A stretch of DNA of 20,432 nt from a bacterium (GCA_023249955.1 JAHFBR010000004.1:1-20432); one strand, 5' to 3'. Positions 7,672-13,633 are shown, counted from the first letter of the stretch. Numbers and translations: made by a program. The notes: generated from the letters alone by a model not told the origin.

Positions 7672-8517
7672 ATGCAACTGTATAAAAAATACCTACGATT
7701 GTGGAAAGAAGGGATCGCCTGTGCCGGCTTTTCGCCCCGCCTGCCCGATTATGCCATTCGTTACTGGCTTGACCAGATGGAAAAAGCCCTGCCTGCGCAG
7801 TCGGCACGCTCGTTTTTGGATATCGGCGCTGGCGACGGCCGCCTGAGCCTTTTGTTGCTGCAAGCTTACAGTCCTGCCGGCATGGCCATTGAAGTACAGG
7901 TTAATAAAGAGGCCTGGCGCCCCATTACTGATCGATTTGGCCGCTTTGAGCTTAAAGATGGCCTTCTGCAGGACATATTTCCTGAACTGGCCGGGCAGAA
8001 AAAATTTGATTTTATTCTGCTTGCCGAGGTCTTTGAGCATATCCCGCCCCCCGATGTACCACTTTTTTTGCAGCAGCTGCAGGGGGTTTTGGCCGATGAT
8101 GGCCGCATCTTTTTAACCACACCCAACCGAGTGGTTCAGGGACCCGCGGAGCAGAGTGCTGTGTGGCATGAACGGGAGCCGTATGGCCACCACAAGCACT
8201 ACACCCTGCAGGAACTTGAAACTTTGCTGAATGGAGTTGGCTTGGAGATCGAACGAGTAGCGTTTGAGTGCCACAAGCTCAAAAACACGCTCTACAATAA
8301 AATGTTCTATCCGGCATCACGCCTGGATGCCCGCTTGCTGCAATCAAAAAAAATCCCACAGGCCGTCCGGGCGGCCTATCGCTACGCCTCTGCTCCCGCG
8401 TTGGCGGTAGCTAAAATGACCTTCTGGTCACTAGCTCAACTGGTTTACTCGGTCGAAAAACGCTGGAGTAACGAGCAGTCGGCGGCTACCATGATGCTAT
8501 CCATCAAAAAGGGTTAA
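7672..8517 (+). CDS. Class I SAM-dependent methyltransferase
   Basis: This 281-residue protein has a Rossmann methyltransferase core. Motif I is FLDIGAGDGRLSL (48-60), the acidic strand follows (AIEVQVN, 72-78), then FILLAEVFEHI (114-124) and the post-core strand GRIFLTTPNR (144-153). GHHKHYT (172-178) followed by a C-terminal extension resembles small-molecule methyltransferases of the UbiG/Methyltransf_11-23 type. The substrate cannot be told. The purine-rich AGAAGGGAG lies just before the ATG. The last ~17 codons (from W in RWSNEQSAATMM) are also found as decayed copies at 9234-9300 and 10739-10816, so this gene seems to have had paralogues or served as a recombination site at the island edge. 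Confidence 0.85.
   Translation: MQLYKKYLRLWKEGIACAGFSPRLPDYAIRYWLDQMEKALPAQSARSFLDIGAGDGRLSLLLLQAYSPAGMAIEVQVNKEAWRPITDRFGRFELKDGLLQDIFPELAGQKKFDFILLAEVFEHIPPPDVPLFLQQLQGVLADDGRIFLTTPNRVVQGPAEQSAVWHEREPYGHHKHYTLQELETLLNGVGLEIERVAFECHKLKNTLYNKMFYPASRLDARLLQSKKIPQAVRAAYRYASAPALAVAKMTFWSLAQLVYSVEKRWSNEQSAATMMLSIKKG
8464..8513 (+). repeat. Intact parent of a ~50-bp repeat (methyltransferase 3' end, copy A)
   Basis: This is the coding 3' end of the methyltransferase gene (WSNEQSAATMMLSIKKG). Related sequence recurs at 9246-9296 (copy B) and 10739-10790 (copy C), each preceding the next unit of the island. Similarity between A and B extends upstream to the GTCGAAAA block (8452-8459 and 9234-9241). 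Confidence 0.75.
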
Positions 8518-8522
8518 CAGAT

Positions 8523-8553
8523 AATCTTGCGCTGATCTTGCATGAGCAAGATT
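8523..8553 (+). repeat. Small inverted repeat upstream of the zinc-finger gene
   Basis: ATCTTGC (8535-8541), loop ATGA and GCAAGAT (8546-8552) form a 7-bp hairpin. An upstream AATCTTGC (8523-8530) could pair with the same right arm, GCAAGATT (8546-8553), with 8 bp. The two alternative hairpins share one arm. No T run follows, so it is not a clear terminator; it may be an attenuator-like or protein-binding site, or chance. Confidence 0.3.
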
Positions 8554-8603
8554 GCCTGATCTATGCTTGGGGATGGAGAATGCTGTACAAAGATCAAGAT
8601 TGT

Positions 8604-8610
8604 GGGGAAG
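8604..8610 (+). promoter_or_regulatory. Ribosome-binding site that fixes the zinc-finger start at 8614
   Basis: GGGGAAG lies directly upstream of the ATG at 8614. Starting there puts a standard signal peptide at the N-terminus. The longer frame from 8563 begins with a Cys-rich segment and has no convincing site. Confidence 0.55.
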
Positions 8611-8613
8611 CAC

Positions 8614-9207
8614 ATGAAACATACCAAACTTTTATTGTTTATTTTTGTGATGGCAGCTGTTGTGCATGATGTTGATGCTGCTCAGGCAGCACGAGATTTG
8701 GCAGGGGCGCAAAGATTTCAATGTCCGCAGTGTGCAAAGAGTTTTGCGCAACGAAGTAATTTGAAAATACATATTAAATCGGCTCATGATGGAGTGCGGC
8801 ATCCATGTCCGCAGTGTGCAAAGAGTTTTGCGCAACGAAATAGTTTGAACAGACATATTAAATCGGCTCATGAGGGATTTCGGCATCAATGTCAGCACTG
8901 TGAAAAGAGTTTTGCGCAACGAAGTAATTTGAAAGGCCATATTAAATCGGCTCATGATGGGGTACGGCATCAATGTCCACAGTGTGAAAAGAGTTTTACG
9001 GTACGATGTCATTTGAAAGGCCATATAAAAAATAAGCACAATCAGAAATCGTTGCCACAGGCAGAGCCCCCTGATGGTCAAGAGACGGATGCAGAAGCGG
9101 TGGAGGCAGGCGCTTTATTGGAAGAGGTTGAGGCAGATGATTTATTGGAGAAGGCGCTGACAGAAGATGCATTGGAAGAATGGCTTGATGCGCTTGATGA
9201 AAAATAG
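8614..9207 (+). CDS. Secreted protein with four C2H2 zinc fingers and an acidic tail
   Basis: From the ATG at 8614 the protein is 197 residues. It begins with a Sec-type signal peptide (MKHTKLLLFIFVMAAVV, cleavage probably near VDA or AQA at about 22-26). Four perfect C2H2 fingers follow, with first cysteines at residues 37, 65, 93 and 121. Each fits C-x2-C-x3-F-x5-L-x2-H-x4-H, with a constant 28-residue period. Linkers are DGVRH or EGFRH in place of the eukaryotic TGEKP. Helix positions -1/2/3/6 read Q/S/N/I, Q/N/S/R, Q/S/N/G and V/C/H/G. The C-terminal ~50 residues are rich in Glu and Asp. Bacterial Ros/MucR proteins have one atypical finger and no signal peptide, so this is different. An exported effector that binds host nucleic acid or protein is an inference. 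Zinc binding itself is well supported by the complete ligand sets. Confidence 0.88.
   Translation: MKHTKLLLFIFVMAAVVHDVDAAQAARDLAGAQRFQCPQCAKSFAQRSNLKIHIKSAHDGVRHPCPQCAKSFAQRNSLNRHIKSAHEGFRHQCQHCEKSFAQRSNLKGHIKSAHDGVRHQCPQCEKSFTVRCHLKGHIKNKHNQKSLPQAEPPDGQETDAEAVEAGALLEEVEADDLLEKALTEDALEEWLDALDEK
8722..9057 (+). repeat. Four tandem 84-bp repeats encoding the zinc fingers
   Basis: Units start at 8722, 8806, 8890 and 8974. The first three share long identical stretches such as AAGAGTTTTGCGCAACGAA and ATTAAATCGGCTCATGA, including silent positions, which suggests recent internal duplication. The fourth has drifted in the recognition helix and ends with AATAAGCAC in place of TCGGCTCAT. Confidence 0.9.
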
Positions 9208-9233
9208 ACAAGGTAATCACAGGAGTTTTGCTT

Positions 9234-9300
9234 GTCGAAAAGTGTTGGAGACGAGTAGTTGGCGGCCACGATGATACTGGCGATCAGGAAGAAAAGTTGA
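9234..9300 (+). pseudogene. Decayed methyltransferase 3'-end remnant (copy B)
   Basis: The sequence aligns with codons for VEKRWSNEQSAATMMLSIKKG at the end of the gene at 7672. It reads VEKCW, then carries a 2-bp deletion (AGTAAC to AGAC) and a CAG-to-TAG nonsense change. It continues in the shifted frame as LAATMILAIRKKS to a TGA at 9298. It lies in the 121-bp gap between the zinc-finger gene and the end of the AbiEii-type gene. It is closer to copy C than to the intact gene. Confidence 0.65.
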
Positions 9301-9328
9301 GGGGGAGTATTTTTTGAGCGTCGGCCCA

Positions 9329-10030
9329 TTATAATTCTTGCAACCGCATTCTGAGTAAAAAAATGGTTTCGGTGCGTAGCTTAGCTTTGGCCCACACTTT
9401 TTGTTGTGCATCAAGCAACTCGCCGATCCCTGATAAAATACCACGATCACTCATTGCTTCCAGATGATCAATGCATACTTGTAGAAATTGCTTCATGGAG
9501 AGACCTGTTCTCTGTTCAATGATCTTTTCGTTGAGGGTCCAATGATTTTTCAAGAAGAACCATGTGTCGAAAATATCACGATTGGTAGTGCCGATACGTT
9601 CAAACATCGCCACCATTTTGTGGGCCGCCATGTCCTCCTGAATCATCACCTTCATGGGAATGCCAAGATACGATTTTACTTCGTAGCGTGATCCAAAATT
9701 TCTGAGATTTACCTCAATTTTGATGTTGTAGGCATTGTGGCGTTTGTCGTGATAAGACAGCAAGAAAAAAATACTGTATCGTTTTTCACGCGCGTCTTTA
9801 ACTATCCCGTATTCCGTGAGAATTTCTTTTAACTGTTCGAAGACATATGTCTTTTGATCTGCATCAAGCAAGTCGAAATCTAAATCCACAGAAAAACGAG
9901 CAAGATTATAAAATAAATATGCTGCGGTACCACCCTTGAATCCAAGCAATGGGCCCAGTGTTGTATTGGTATAAATATCTTTTAACAAGTGCAGTAACAT
10001 AGTTCTATGCGTTGAAATTTCCAGTGTCAT
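9329..10030 (-). CDS. AbiEii-type nucleotidyltransferase toxin
   Basis: This 233-residue protein has the motifs of the AbiEii (DUF1814) nucleotidyltransferase-like family: GFKGGTAAYL (30-39), RFSVDLDFD (45-53) with D49 and D51 as likely metal ligands, IKIEVN (103-108), and AHKMVAMFERI followed by NRDIFDTWF (136-158). In AbiE systems and relatives such as MenT, this enzyme is the bacteriostatic toxin and adds nucleotides to a target such as tRNA; the target here is unknown. Its start overlaps the stop of the antitoxin-like gene by 4 nt (ATGA), the usual antitoxin-toxin order. Systems of this kind are classed as type IV toxin-antitoxin or phage abortive infection. Confidence 0.87.
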   Translation of the reverse strand: MTLEISTHRTMLLHLLKDIYTNTTLGPLLGFKGGTAAYLFYNLARFSVDLDFDLLDADQKTYVFEQLKEILTEYGIVKDAREKRYSIFFLLSYHDKRHNAYNIKIEVNLRNFGSRYEVKSYLGIPMKVMIQEDMAAHKMVAMFERIGTTNRDIFDTWFFLKNHWTLNEKIIEQRTGLSMKQFLQVCIDHLEAMSDRGILSGIGELLDAQQKVWAKAKLRTETIFLLRMRLQEL

Positions 10031-10623
10031 GGCTGTGCCCTATCTGATGCAAAAGTTTTGAACTGTACATGTACCTTTTTGGTCATTCGTTTATTGTTGT
10101 AGATAGGAAGAAGCGCGATAATTTTATCAAAATCGAGGGGCGCTAGATTATCAAAATGATAATCTTTGTTCAGATAGAGCACATCCAAAAAAGCCCGTTC
10201 TTTTGATGCTGCAAAGTAATTTCCCTTATTTTCAATACCAGCAGTGTTCGTTAAGATGGTGTCTTTGATTTTTCTAAAGGCGTACGTTGTACCGTCACAC
10301 ACAAGCTCCTTGCTTTGGTAGGTCGCAACGCAAACTGTGCTGTAATACTGAAAAATGACCCCTGCTTTGACCAAAATCGTTTCAAAGCTGACGTATGATG
10401 GCGTAAAAATTTTGGTTGCTAGCTCCAGGCGATCGTAATGCTTGTCTTTTGCGTACAATCCTCGCCTGATGGGGTGCAGCATCCCCTTTTTTACATAGTA
10501 ATTCAGCCGCCTTTTGAGCTGCTCAGGTTTTACGTGATATGAGGCCAAAAGGATCTCTTTGAAGGTAAAGACTGAGGTTTTAGATCTCAAAAGGCTTAAA
10601 ATTGTTGATTCCATGGCAATCAT
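10027..10623 (-). CDS. AbiEi-type antitoxin / transcriptional regulator
   Basis: This protein of 198 residues (195 if the Met at 10614 is used) has an N-terminal winged-helix region (about 5-58; FTFKEILLASYHVKPEQLKR, then YYVKKGMLHPIRRGLYA), as in AbiEi antitoxins. A larger C-terminal domain follows, with the ASKERAFLDVLYL segment typical of the family. AbiEi proteins neutralise the AbiEii toxin and repress their own promoter by binding an inverted repeat. Such a repeat is present directly upstream (10625-10657). Neither start has a clear ribosome-binding site; 10623 starts only 2 nt from the operator arm, so the transcript may have a very short leader. The 4-nt overlap with the toxin gene supports coupled synthesis. 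Confidence 0.82.
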   Translation of the reverse strand: MIAMESTILSLLRSKTSVFTFKEILLASYHVKPEQLKRRLNYYVKKGMLHPIRRGLYAKDKHYDRLELATKIFTPSYVSFETILVKAGVIFQYYSTVCVATYQSKELVCDGTTYAFRKIKDTILTNTAGIENKGNYFAASKERAFLDVLYLNKDYHFDNLAPLDFDKIIALLPIYNNKRMTKKVHVQFKTFASDRAQP

Positions 10624-10624
10624 A

Positions 10625-10657
10625 CGTTAAAGGTTACATGAAATGTTACTTTTAACG
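10625..10657 (-). promoter_or_regulatory. Operator-like inverted repeat of the AbiE pair
   Basis: CGTTAAAGGTTACAT (10625-10639) and ATGTTACTTTTAACG (10643-10657) are inverted repeats matching at 13 of 15 positions around a 3-bp spacer. They sit just upstream of the antitoxin start and just downstream of the candidate -10 box, where repressor binding would block transcription. AbiEi antitoxins are known to autoregulate through such repeats. Confidence 0.7.
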
Positions 10658-10660
10658 CAT

Positions 10661-10687
10661 AGTATATAAGTTTCTACAACAAAACAA
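10661..10687 (-). promoter_or_regulatory. Putative promoter of the AbiE pair
   Basis: On the minus strand TATACT (10666-10661) is preceded by TTGTTT (10687-10682) with a 15-bp spacer, shorter than ideal. The -10 lies 3 bp upstream of the inverted repeat. Confidence 0.35.
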
Positions 10688-10738
10688 CTATTGAGAAAAG
10701 TTGTTGTTTTTTGCCCGCAAAAACGATCTTTTGGCAGT

Positions 10739-10816
10739 TGGAGTAACGAGCCGTCGGCGGCCACAATGATACTGGCTATCAGGAAAAAGGCCCTAAAAAT
10801 GGCCATTTTTGAATAA
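10739..10816 (+). pseudogene. Decayed methyltransferase 3'-end remnant (copy C)
   Basis: The frame from 10739 reads WSNEPSAATMILAIRKK and then runs to a TAA at 10814-10816. It matches the last codons of the methyltransferase at 7672 (WSNEQSAATMMLSIKKG), and the nucleotide similarity is clear. Upstream of the Trp codon the similarity vanishes, so only the 3' end survives. It lies between the AbiE promoter and the metallopeptidase array. Confidence 0.68.
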
Positions 10817-10908
10817 AACCACGACTTTTGGCATAAATTAATTTATATTTGAAACTATTCTTAATTCTGATAATCTTATTTGTATACCTAAGATCGTTGT
10901 TAAAATAG

Positions 10909-11596
10909 TGAATTTTTGGAGGTTATGTCATGAATTATTTCACGAGAAGAATTATACCGTTTATGGTGCTGGCAGGATTGCTGGCAATGCCGTTATTTCA
11001 AACGGCTGAGGCAGCGAAGCATCGTTATCATACACGTTTGCAGGCACGTTTGCAGAAGCAGTGTCCTGAAGTTGGTAGAAAAGTTCGAGTCACGCAAACT
11101 AAGAACGCTGAGTACCAACAGGATCAATCTCAGAATCAACCACAGCAGATCAGTTTGAGTGAGACGAAGTCGTGGACAAAGAAACAATGGTTGTCCCTCT
11201 TCTTCGTTGGTTTGGTGTTAAGTGGATGTGCTGTTGCAACTCACAAGGCTTATCGTGGCGCAAGGCAAGAAAAGAAGCCACTGCCCCCAGGACGTGGACG
11301 TTTTGATGTTTGCCATCACGAAGGTGACAATGCTGTGATATGTCATCGATTTCCTGCTGCGAGATCATTGAATGGAGAAGTTCTAAAAACGATTCTCCTT
11401 GAATCGTGCTTATTAAAACCAGATCAGCCATCTATCTGTACAGAGACTTCGCTTGTAGGGGCTCCAGATGCTGGCGAAAAGTCGCTTGACGAGCTCGTCG
11501 CTTCTGTTCCATCCTATGAAAAATGGGAAGAAGCTGTTCTGCGCAAAAAATATGAAGAAATGCTACAGGTATTTCCCTCCGATCGACAAGAAGTGC
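10909..11596 (+). repeat. 688-bp repeat, unit 1 (identical to 12253-12940)
   Basis: By reading the two stretches against each other I found no difference from TGAATTTTTGGAGG (10909) to AAGTGC (11596). The block covers the leader, ribosome-binding site and first ~222 codons of array gene 1. Identity stops sharply at 11597. Confidence 0.9.
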
Positions 11597-12228
11597 TCTG
11601 GGTGGACACGCTCCCTGTCCTGCACCTTGTTGCGGACAGAGATAATAGTCTATGGCCGAGCGCCTTTTTCGGCTTTTGGGGCAGGGTTACGAACATATAT
11701 CTGGTGGGGCAGCAAGATTTCAGGCTTGGGGTTGCTGCTCATGAGGCGGGTCATTGGAGGCAGCTCGTTGATGTTGTCTATGCAATGAAGGATATTGTTA
11801 ACGGAACTTATGATAAAGGTGAAGTTTTTAGGAATTATTGTGGCCGCAATATAGAAACGATGGCAGATTTATTCTCTGTGCTTGTAACACAGAATTCAGA
11901 TCTGGTGCATTATTTCTTCGATGAGCTAACTCAAGGAGTGAAAGAGGGTACCAATTATAGTGGTTGTTTATACGCAGAAGAACATAAACTTTTTGCTCCA
12001 TGCACTCAGTCAGTGATAGATGGGGCGATAGGGAAAATAGAGGTTAGGGGACAATCTGATGATGATGATGATTCCTCTGATGATGATGATTCCTCGGTAA
12101 TTGGTAATGCTTTTTCTGGAAAACATCCATCTGATCGTTGCCGTTTGTTGCATATGCTCGAGTTGCTCTTGAAATTGCCTAAGATTCAAATGTTCTTGCA
12201 ACAAAAGGCAGCAGAGGTGATGGTCTAA
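10930..12228 (+). CDS. Secreted M48-like metallopeptidase, array copy 1
   Basis: This 432-residue protein starts with a Sec signal peptide (IIPFMVLAGLLAMPLF, cleavage near AEA at residue 28). A basic, Gln-rich linker leads to a second hydrophobic segment at 85-99 ending in LSGC (97-100), which looks like a lipobox or membrane helix. A Cys-containing domain follows (C128, C138, C160, C170), then the peptidase core. The core has HEAGH (271-275), IETMAD with Glu309 as probable third zinc ligand, and HPx4R (399-405). HExxH, then ExxAD, then HPx4R is the order of M48 (Ste24/HtpX-like) gluzincins. The overall protein is not one I can name. Residues 377-389 are an Asp/Ser run absent from the other copies. 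GGAGG at 10917-10921 is 8 nt from the ATG. It is probably exported and proteolytic; substrate unknown. Confidence 0.8.
   Translation: MNYFTRRIIPFMVLAGLLAMPLFQTAEAAKHRYHTRLQARLQKQCPEVGRKVRVTQTKNAEYQQDQSQNQPQQISLSETKSWTKKQWLSLFFVGLVLSGCAVATHKAYRGARQEKKPLPPGRGRFDVCHHEGDNAVICHRFPAARSLNGEVLKTILLESCLLKPDQPSICTETSLVGAPDAGEKSLDELVASVPSYEKWEEAVLRKKYEEMLQVFPSDRQEVLWVDTLPVLHLVADRDNSLWPSAFFGFWGRVTNIYLVGQQDFRLGVAAHEAGHWRQLVDVVYAMKDIVNGTYDKGEVFRNYCGRNIETMADLFSVLVTQNSDLVHYFFDELTQGVKEGTNYSGCLYAEEHKLFAPCTQSVIDGAIGKIEVRGQSDDDDDSSDDDDSSVIGNAFSGKHPSDRCRLLHMLELLLKLPKIQMFLQQKAAEVMV
12057..12096 (+). repeat. Simple GAT/TCC repeat encoding an Asp/Ser run in copy 1
   Basis: A run of GAT codons broken by TCC TCT/TCG encodes DDDDDSSDDDDSS (residues 377-389). 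Copy 2 has unrelated sequence (GFNAAFL) at the same place and copy 3 has a longer loop. This looks like slippage expansion in a surface loop. Confidence 0.8.
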
Positions 12229-12252
12229 AGCTTCTTATATAAGTAAGGGAAA

Positions 12253-12940
12253 TGAATTTTTGGAGGTTATGTCATGAATTATTTCACGAGAAGAATTATA
12301 CCGTTTATGGTGCTGGCAGGATTGCTGGCAATGCCGTTATTTCAAACGGCTGAGGCAGCGAAGCATCGTTATCATACACGTTTGCAGGCACGTTTGCAGA
12401 AGCAGTGTCCTGAAGTTGGTAGAAAAGTTCGAGTCACGCAAACTAAGAACGCTGAGTACCAACAGGATCAATCTCAGAATCAACCACAGCAGATCAGTTT
12501 GAGTGAGACGAAGTCGTGGACAAAGAAACAATGGTTGTCCCTCTTCTTCGTTGGTTTGGTGTTAAGTGGATGTGCTGTTGCAACTCACAAGGCTTATCGT
12601 GGCGCAAGGCAAGAAAAGAAGCCACTGCCCCCAGGACGTGGACGTTTTGATGTTTGCCATCACGAAGGTGACAATGCTGTGATATGTCATCGATTTCCTG
12701 CTGCGAGATCATTGAATGGAGAAGTTCTAAAAACGATTCTCCTTGAATCGTGCTTATTAAAACCAGATCAGCCATCTATCTGTACAGAGACTTCGCTTGT
12801 AGGGGCTCCAGATGCTGGCGAAAAGTCGCTTGACGAGCTCGTCGCTTCTGTTCCATCCTATGAAAAATGGGAAGAAGCTGTTCTGCGCAAAAAATATGAA
12901 GAAATGCTACAGGTATTTCCCTCCGATCGACAAGAAGTGC
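12253..12940 (+). repeat. 688-bp repeat, unit 2 (identical to 10909-11596)
   Basis: This unit has a constant offset of 1344 bp from unit 1. Upstream of 12253 the sequence resembles the leader of copy 3 (AGCTTCTTATATAAGTAAGG) rather than that of copy 1, so the 5' edge of the identity is as sharp as the 3' edge at 12940. Confidence 0.9.
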
Positions 12941-13587
12941 CATGGGTGGACACGCCTCCTCCCCTGAACTTTATTAATGGCACAAAGAGCCAAAGTGGCC
13001 AATACTTAATGGATAGACCATCGGGGCAGCCGATTGGCTCCCATTACAGCTTTAGTTGGGGCAATGTTTCGAACATATATCTGGTGGGGCAGCCAAATTT
13101 CAGGCTTGGGGTTGCTGCTCATGAGGCGGGTCATTGGCGGCAATACGTTGAGCTTTTCTATTCAGTAATAGAAATTATTAAAGGCAATCCTGATAAGGGG
13201 GAGATTTTTAGGCATTTTTGCGGCCGAAATATAGAAACGATGGCAGATTTATTTTCCGTACTTGTAACACAGGATTCAGATCAGGTGCATCATTTCTTCG
13301 ATGCGCTAACTCGAGAAGCGAAGAAGAGTACAAATCATGATGGTTGTTTATACGCAGAGGAACATAAACTTTTTGCTCCATGCACTCATTCGGTGATAGA
13401 TGGGGCGATAAGAAAAATCAAGGTTAAGGGACGATCTGGTTTTAATGCAGCATTTTTACTTGGTAATGCTTTTTCTGGAAAACATCCATCTGGTCGTTGT
13501 CGTGTGGTGCATATGCTCGAGTTACTCTTGAAATTGCCTGAGATTCAAATGCTCTTGCAACAAAAGGCAGCAGAGGTGATGGTCTAA
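12274..13587 (+). CDS. Secreted M48-like metallopeptidase, array copy 2
   Basis: This 437-residue paralogue starts 45 nt after copy 1 ends. Residues 1-222 are identical to copy 1, including signal peptide, internal LSGC segment and the Cys-containing domain. From residue 223 it diverges: the segment just before the peptidase motif is longer and different (PWVDTPPPLNFINGT, then YSFSWGNVSNIYLVG). The catalytic set is kept: HEAGH (283-287), Glu321 in IETMAD, and HPx4R in KHPSGRCR. The C-terminal HMLELLLKLPEIQM region is close to copy 1. It lacks the Asp/Ser run. The same ribosome-binding site (GGAGG) precedes the ATG. It is probably co-transcribed with copies 1 and 3. Confidence 0.8.
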   Translation: MNYFTRRIIPFMVLAGLLAMPLFQTAEAAKHRYHTRLQARLQKQCPEVGRKVRVTQTKNAEYQQDQSQNQPQQISLSETKSWTKKQWLSLFFVGLVLSGCAVATHKAYRGARQEKKPLPPGRGRFDVCHHEGDNAVICHRFPAARSLNGEVLKTILLESCLLKPDQPSICTETSLVGAPDAGEKSLDELVASVPSYEKWEEAVLRKKYEEMLQVFPSDRQEVPWVDTPPPLNFINGTKSQSGQYLMDRPSGQPIGSHYSFSWGNVSNIYLVGQPNFRLGVAAHEAGHWRQYVELFYSVIEIIKGNPDKGEIFRHFCGRNIETMADLFSVLVTQDSDQVHHFFDALTREAKKSTNHDGCLYAEEHKLFAPCTHSVIDGAIRKIKVKGRSGFNAAFLLGNAFSGKHPSGRCRVVHMLELLLKLPEIQMLLQQKAAEVMV

Positions 13588-13633
13588 AGCTTCTTAATAT
13601 AAGTAAGGGGAATCAATTTTTGGAGGTTATGCC

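Larger units (their letters stand above)
10624..10929. other. Intergenic region between the AbiE pair and the metallopeptidase array
   Basis: This 306-bp region holds no complete gene. In order it contains the AbiEi operator-like repeat and promoter (10625-10687), an AT-rich hairpin (AACAACT 10683-10689 with AGTTGTT 10699-10705) followed by a short T run, and methyltransferase remnant C (10739-10816). A 16-bp palindrome (10795-10810) lies inside that remnant. An AT-rich leader (10817-10908) follows and must carry the array promoter. GATAAT at 10869-10874 is the best -10 candidate, but I found no well-spaced -35. Confidence 0.6.

Noticed and set aside
8563..8613. Longer N-terminus of the zinc-finger protein
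   Set aside because: It would bury the signal peptide behind 17 extra residues, and the better ribosome-binding site serves the ATG at 8614.
8722..9057. Regular 84-bp repeats considered as a CRISPR-like array
   Set aside because: The period is a multiple of three, the units are coding zinc fingers throughout, and there are no unrelated spacers.
8632..9081. Minus-strand open frame opposite the zinc-finger gene
   Set aside because: It is an antisense shadow of the repetitive finger units; the repeats keep it open. It has no ribosome-binding site and low-complexity content.
10683..10712. AT-rich hairpin followed by a T run as a terminator
   Set aside because: No plus-strand gene ends there and the stem is only 7 bp of mostly A-T pairs; it also overlaps the candidate -35 of the AbiE promoter.
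10795..10810. Perfect 16-bp palindrome AAAAATGGCCATTTTT
   Set aside because: It has no loop and no following T run for either direction, and it lies in decayed coding sequence. It could be chance in AT-rich DNA.
10924..10932. Two-codon frame ATG-TCA-TGA overlapping the start of array copy 1 (ATG-CCA-TGA in copy 3)
   Set aside because: It is too close to the GGAGG to be translated efficiently and can be explained by the shared leader. A regulatory role is not supported.
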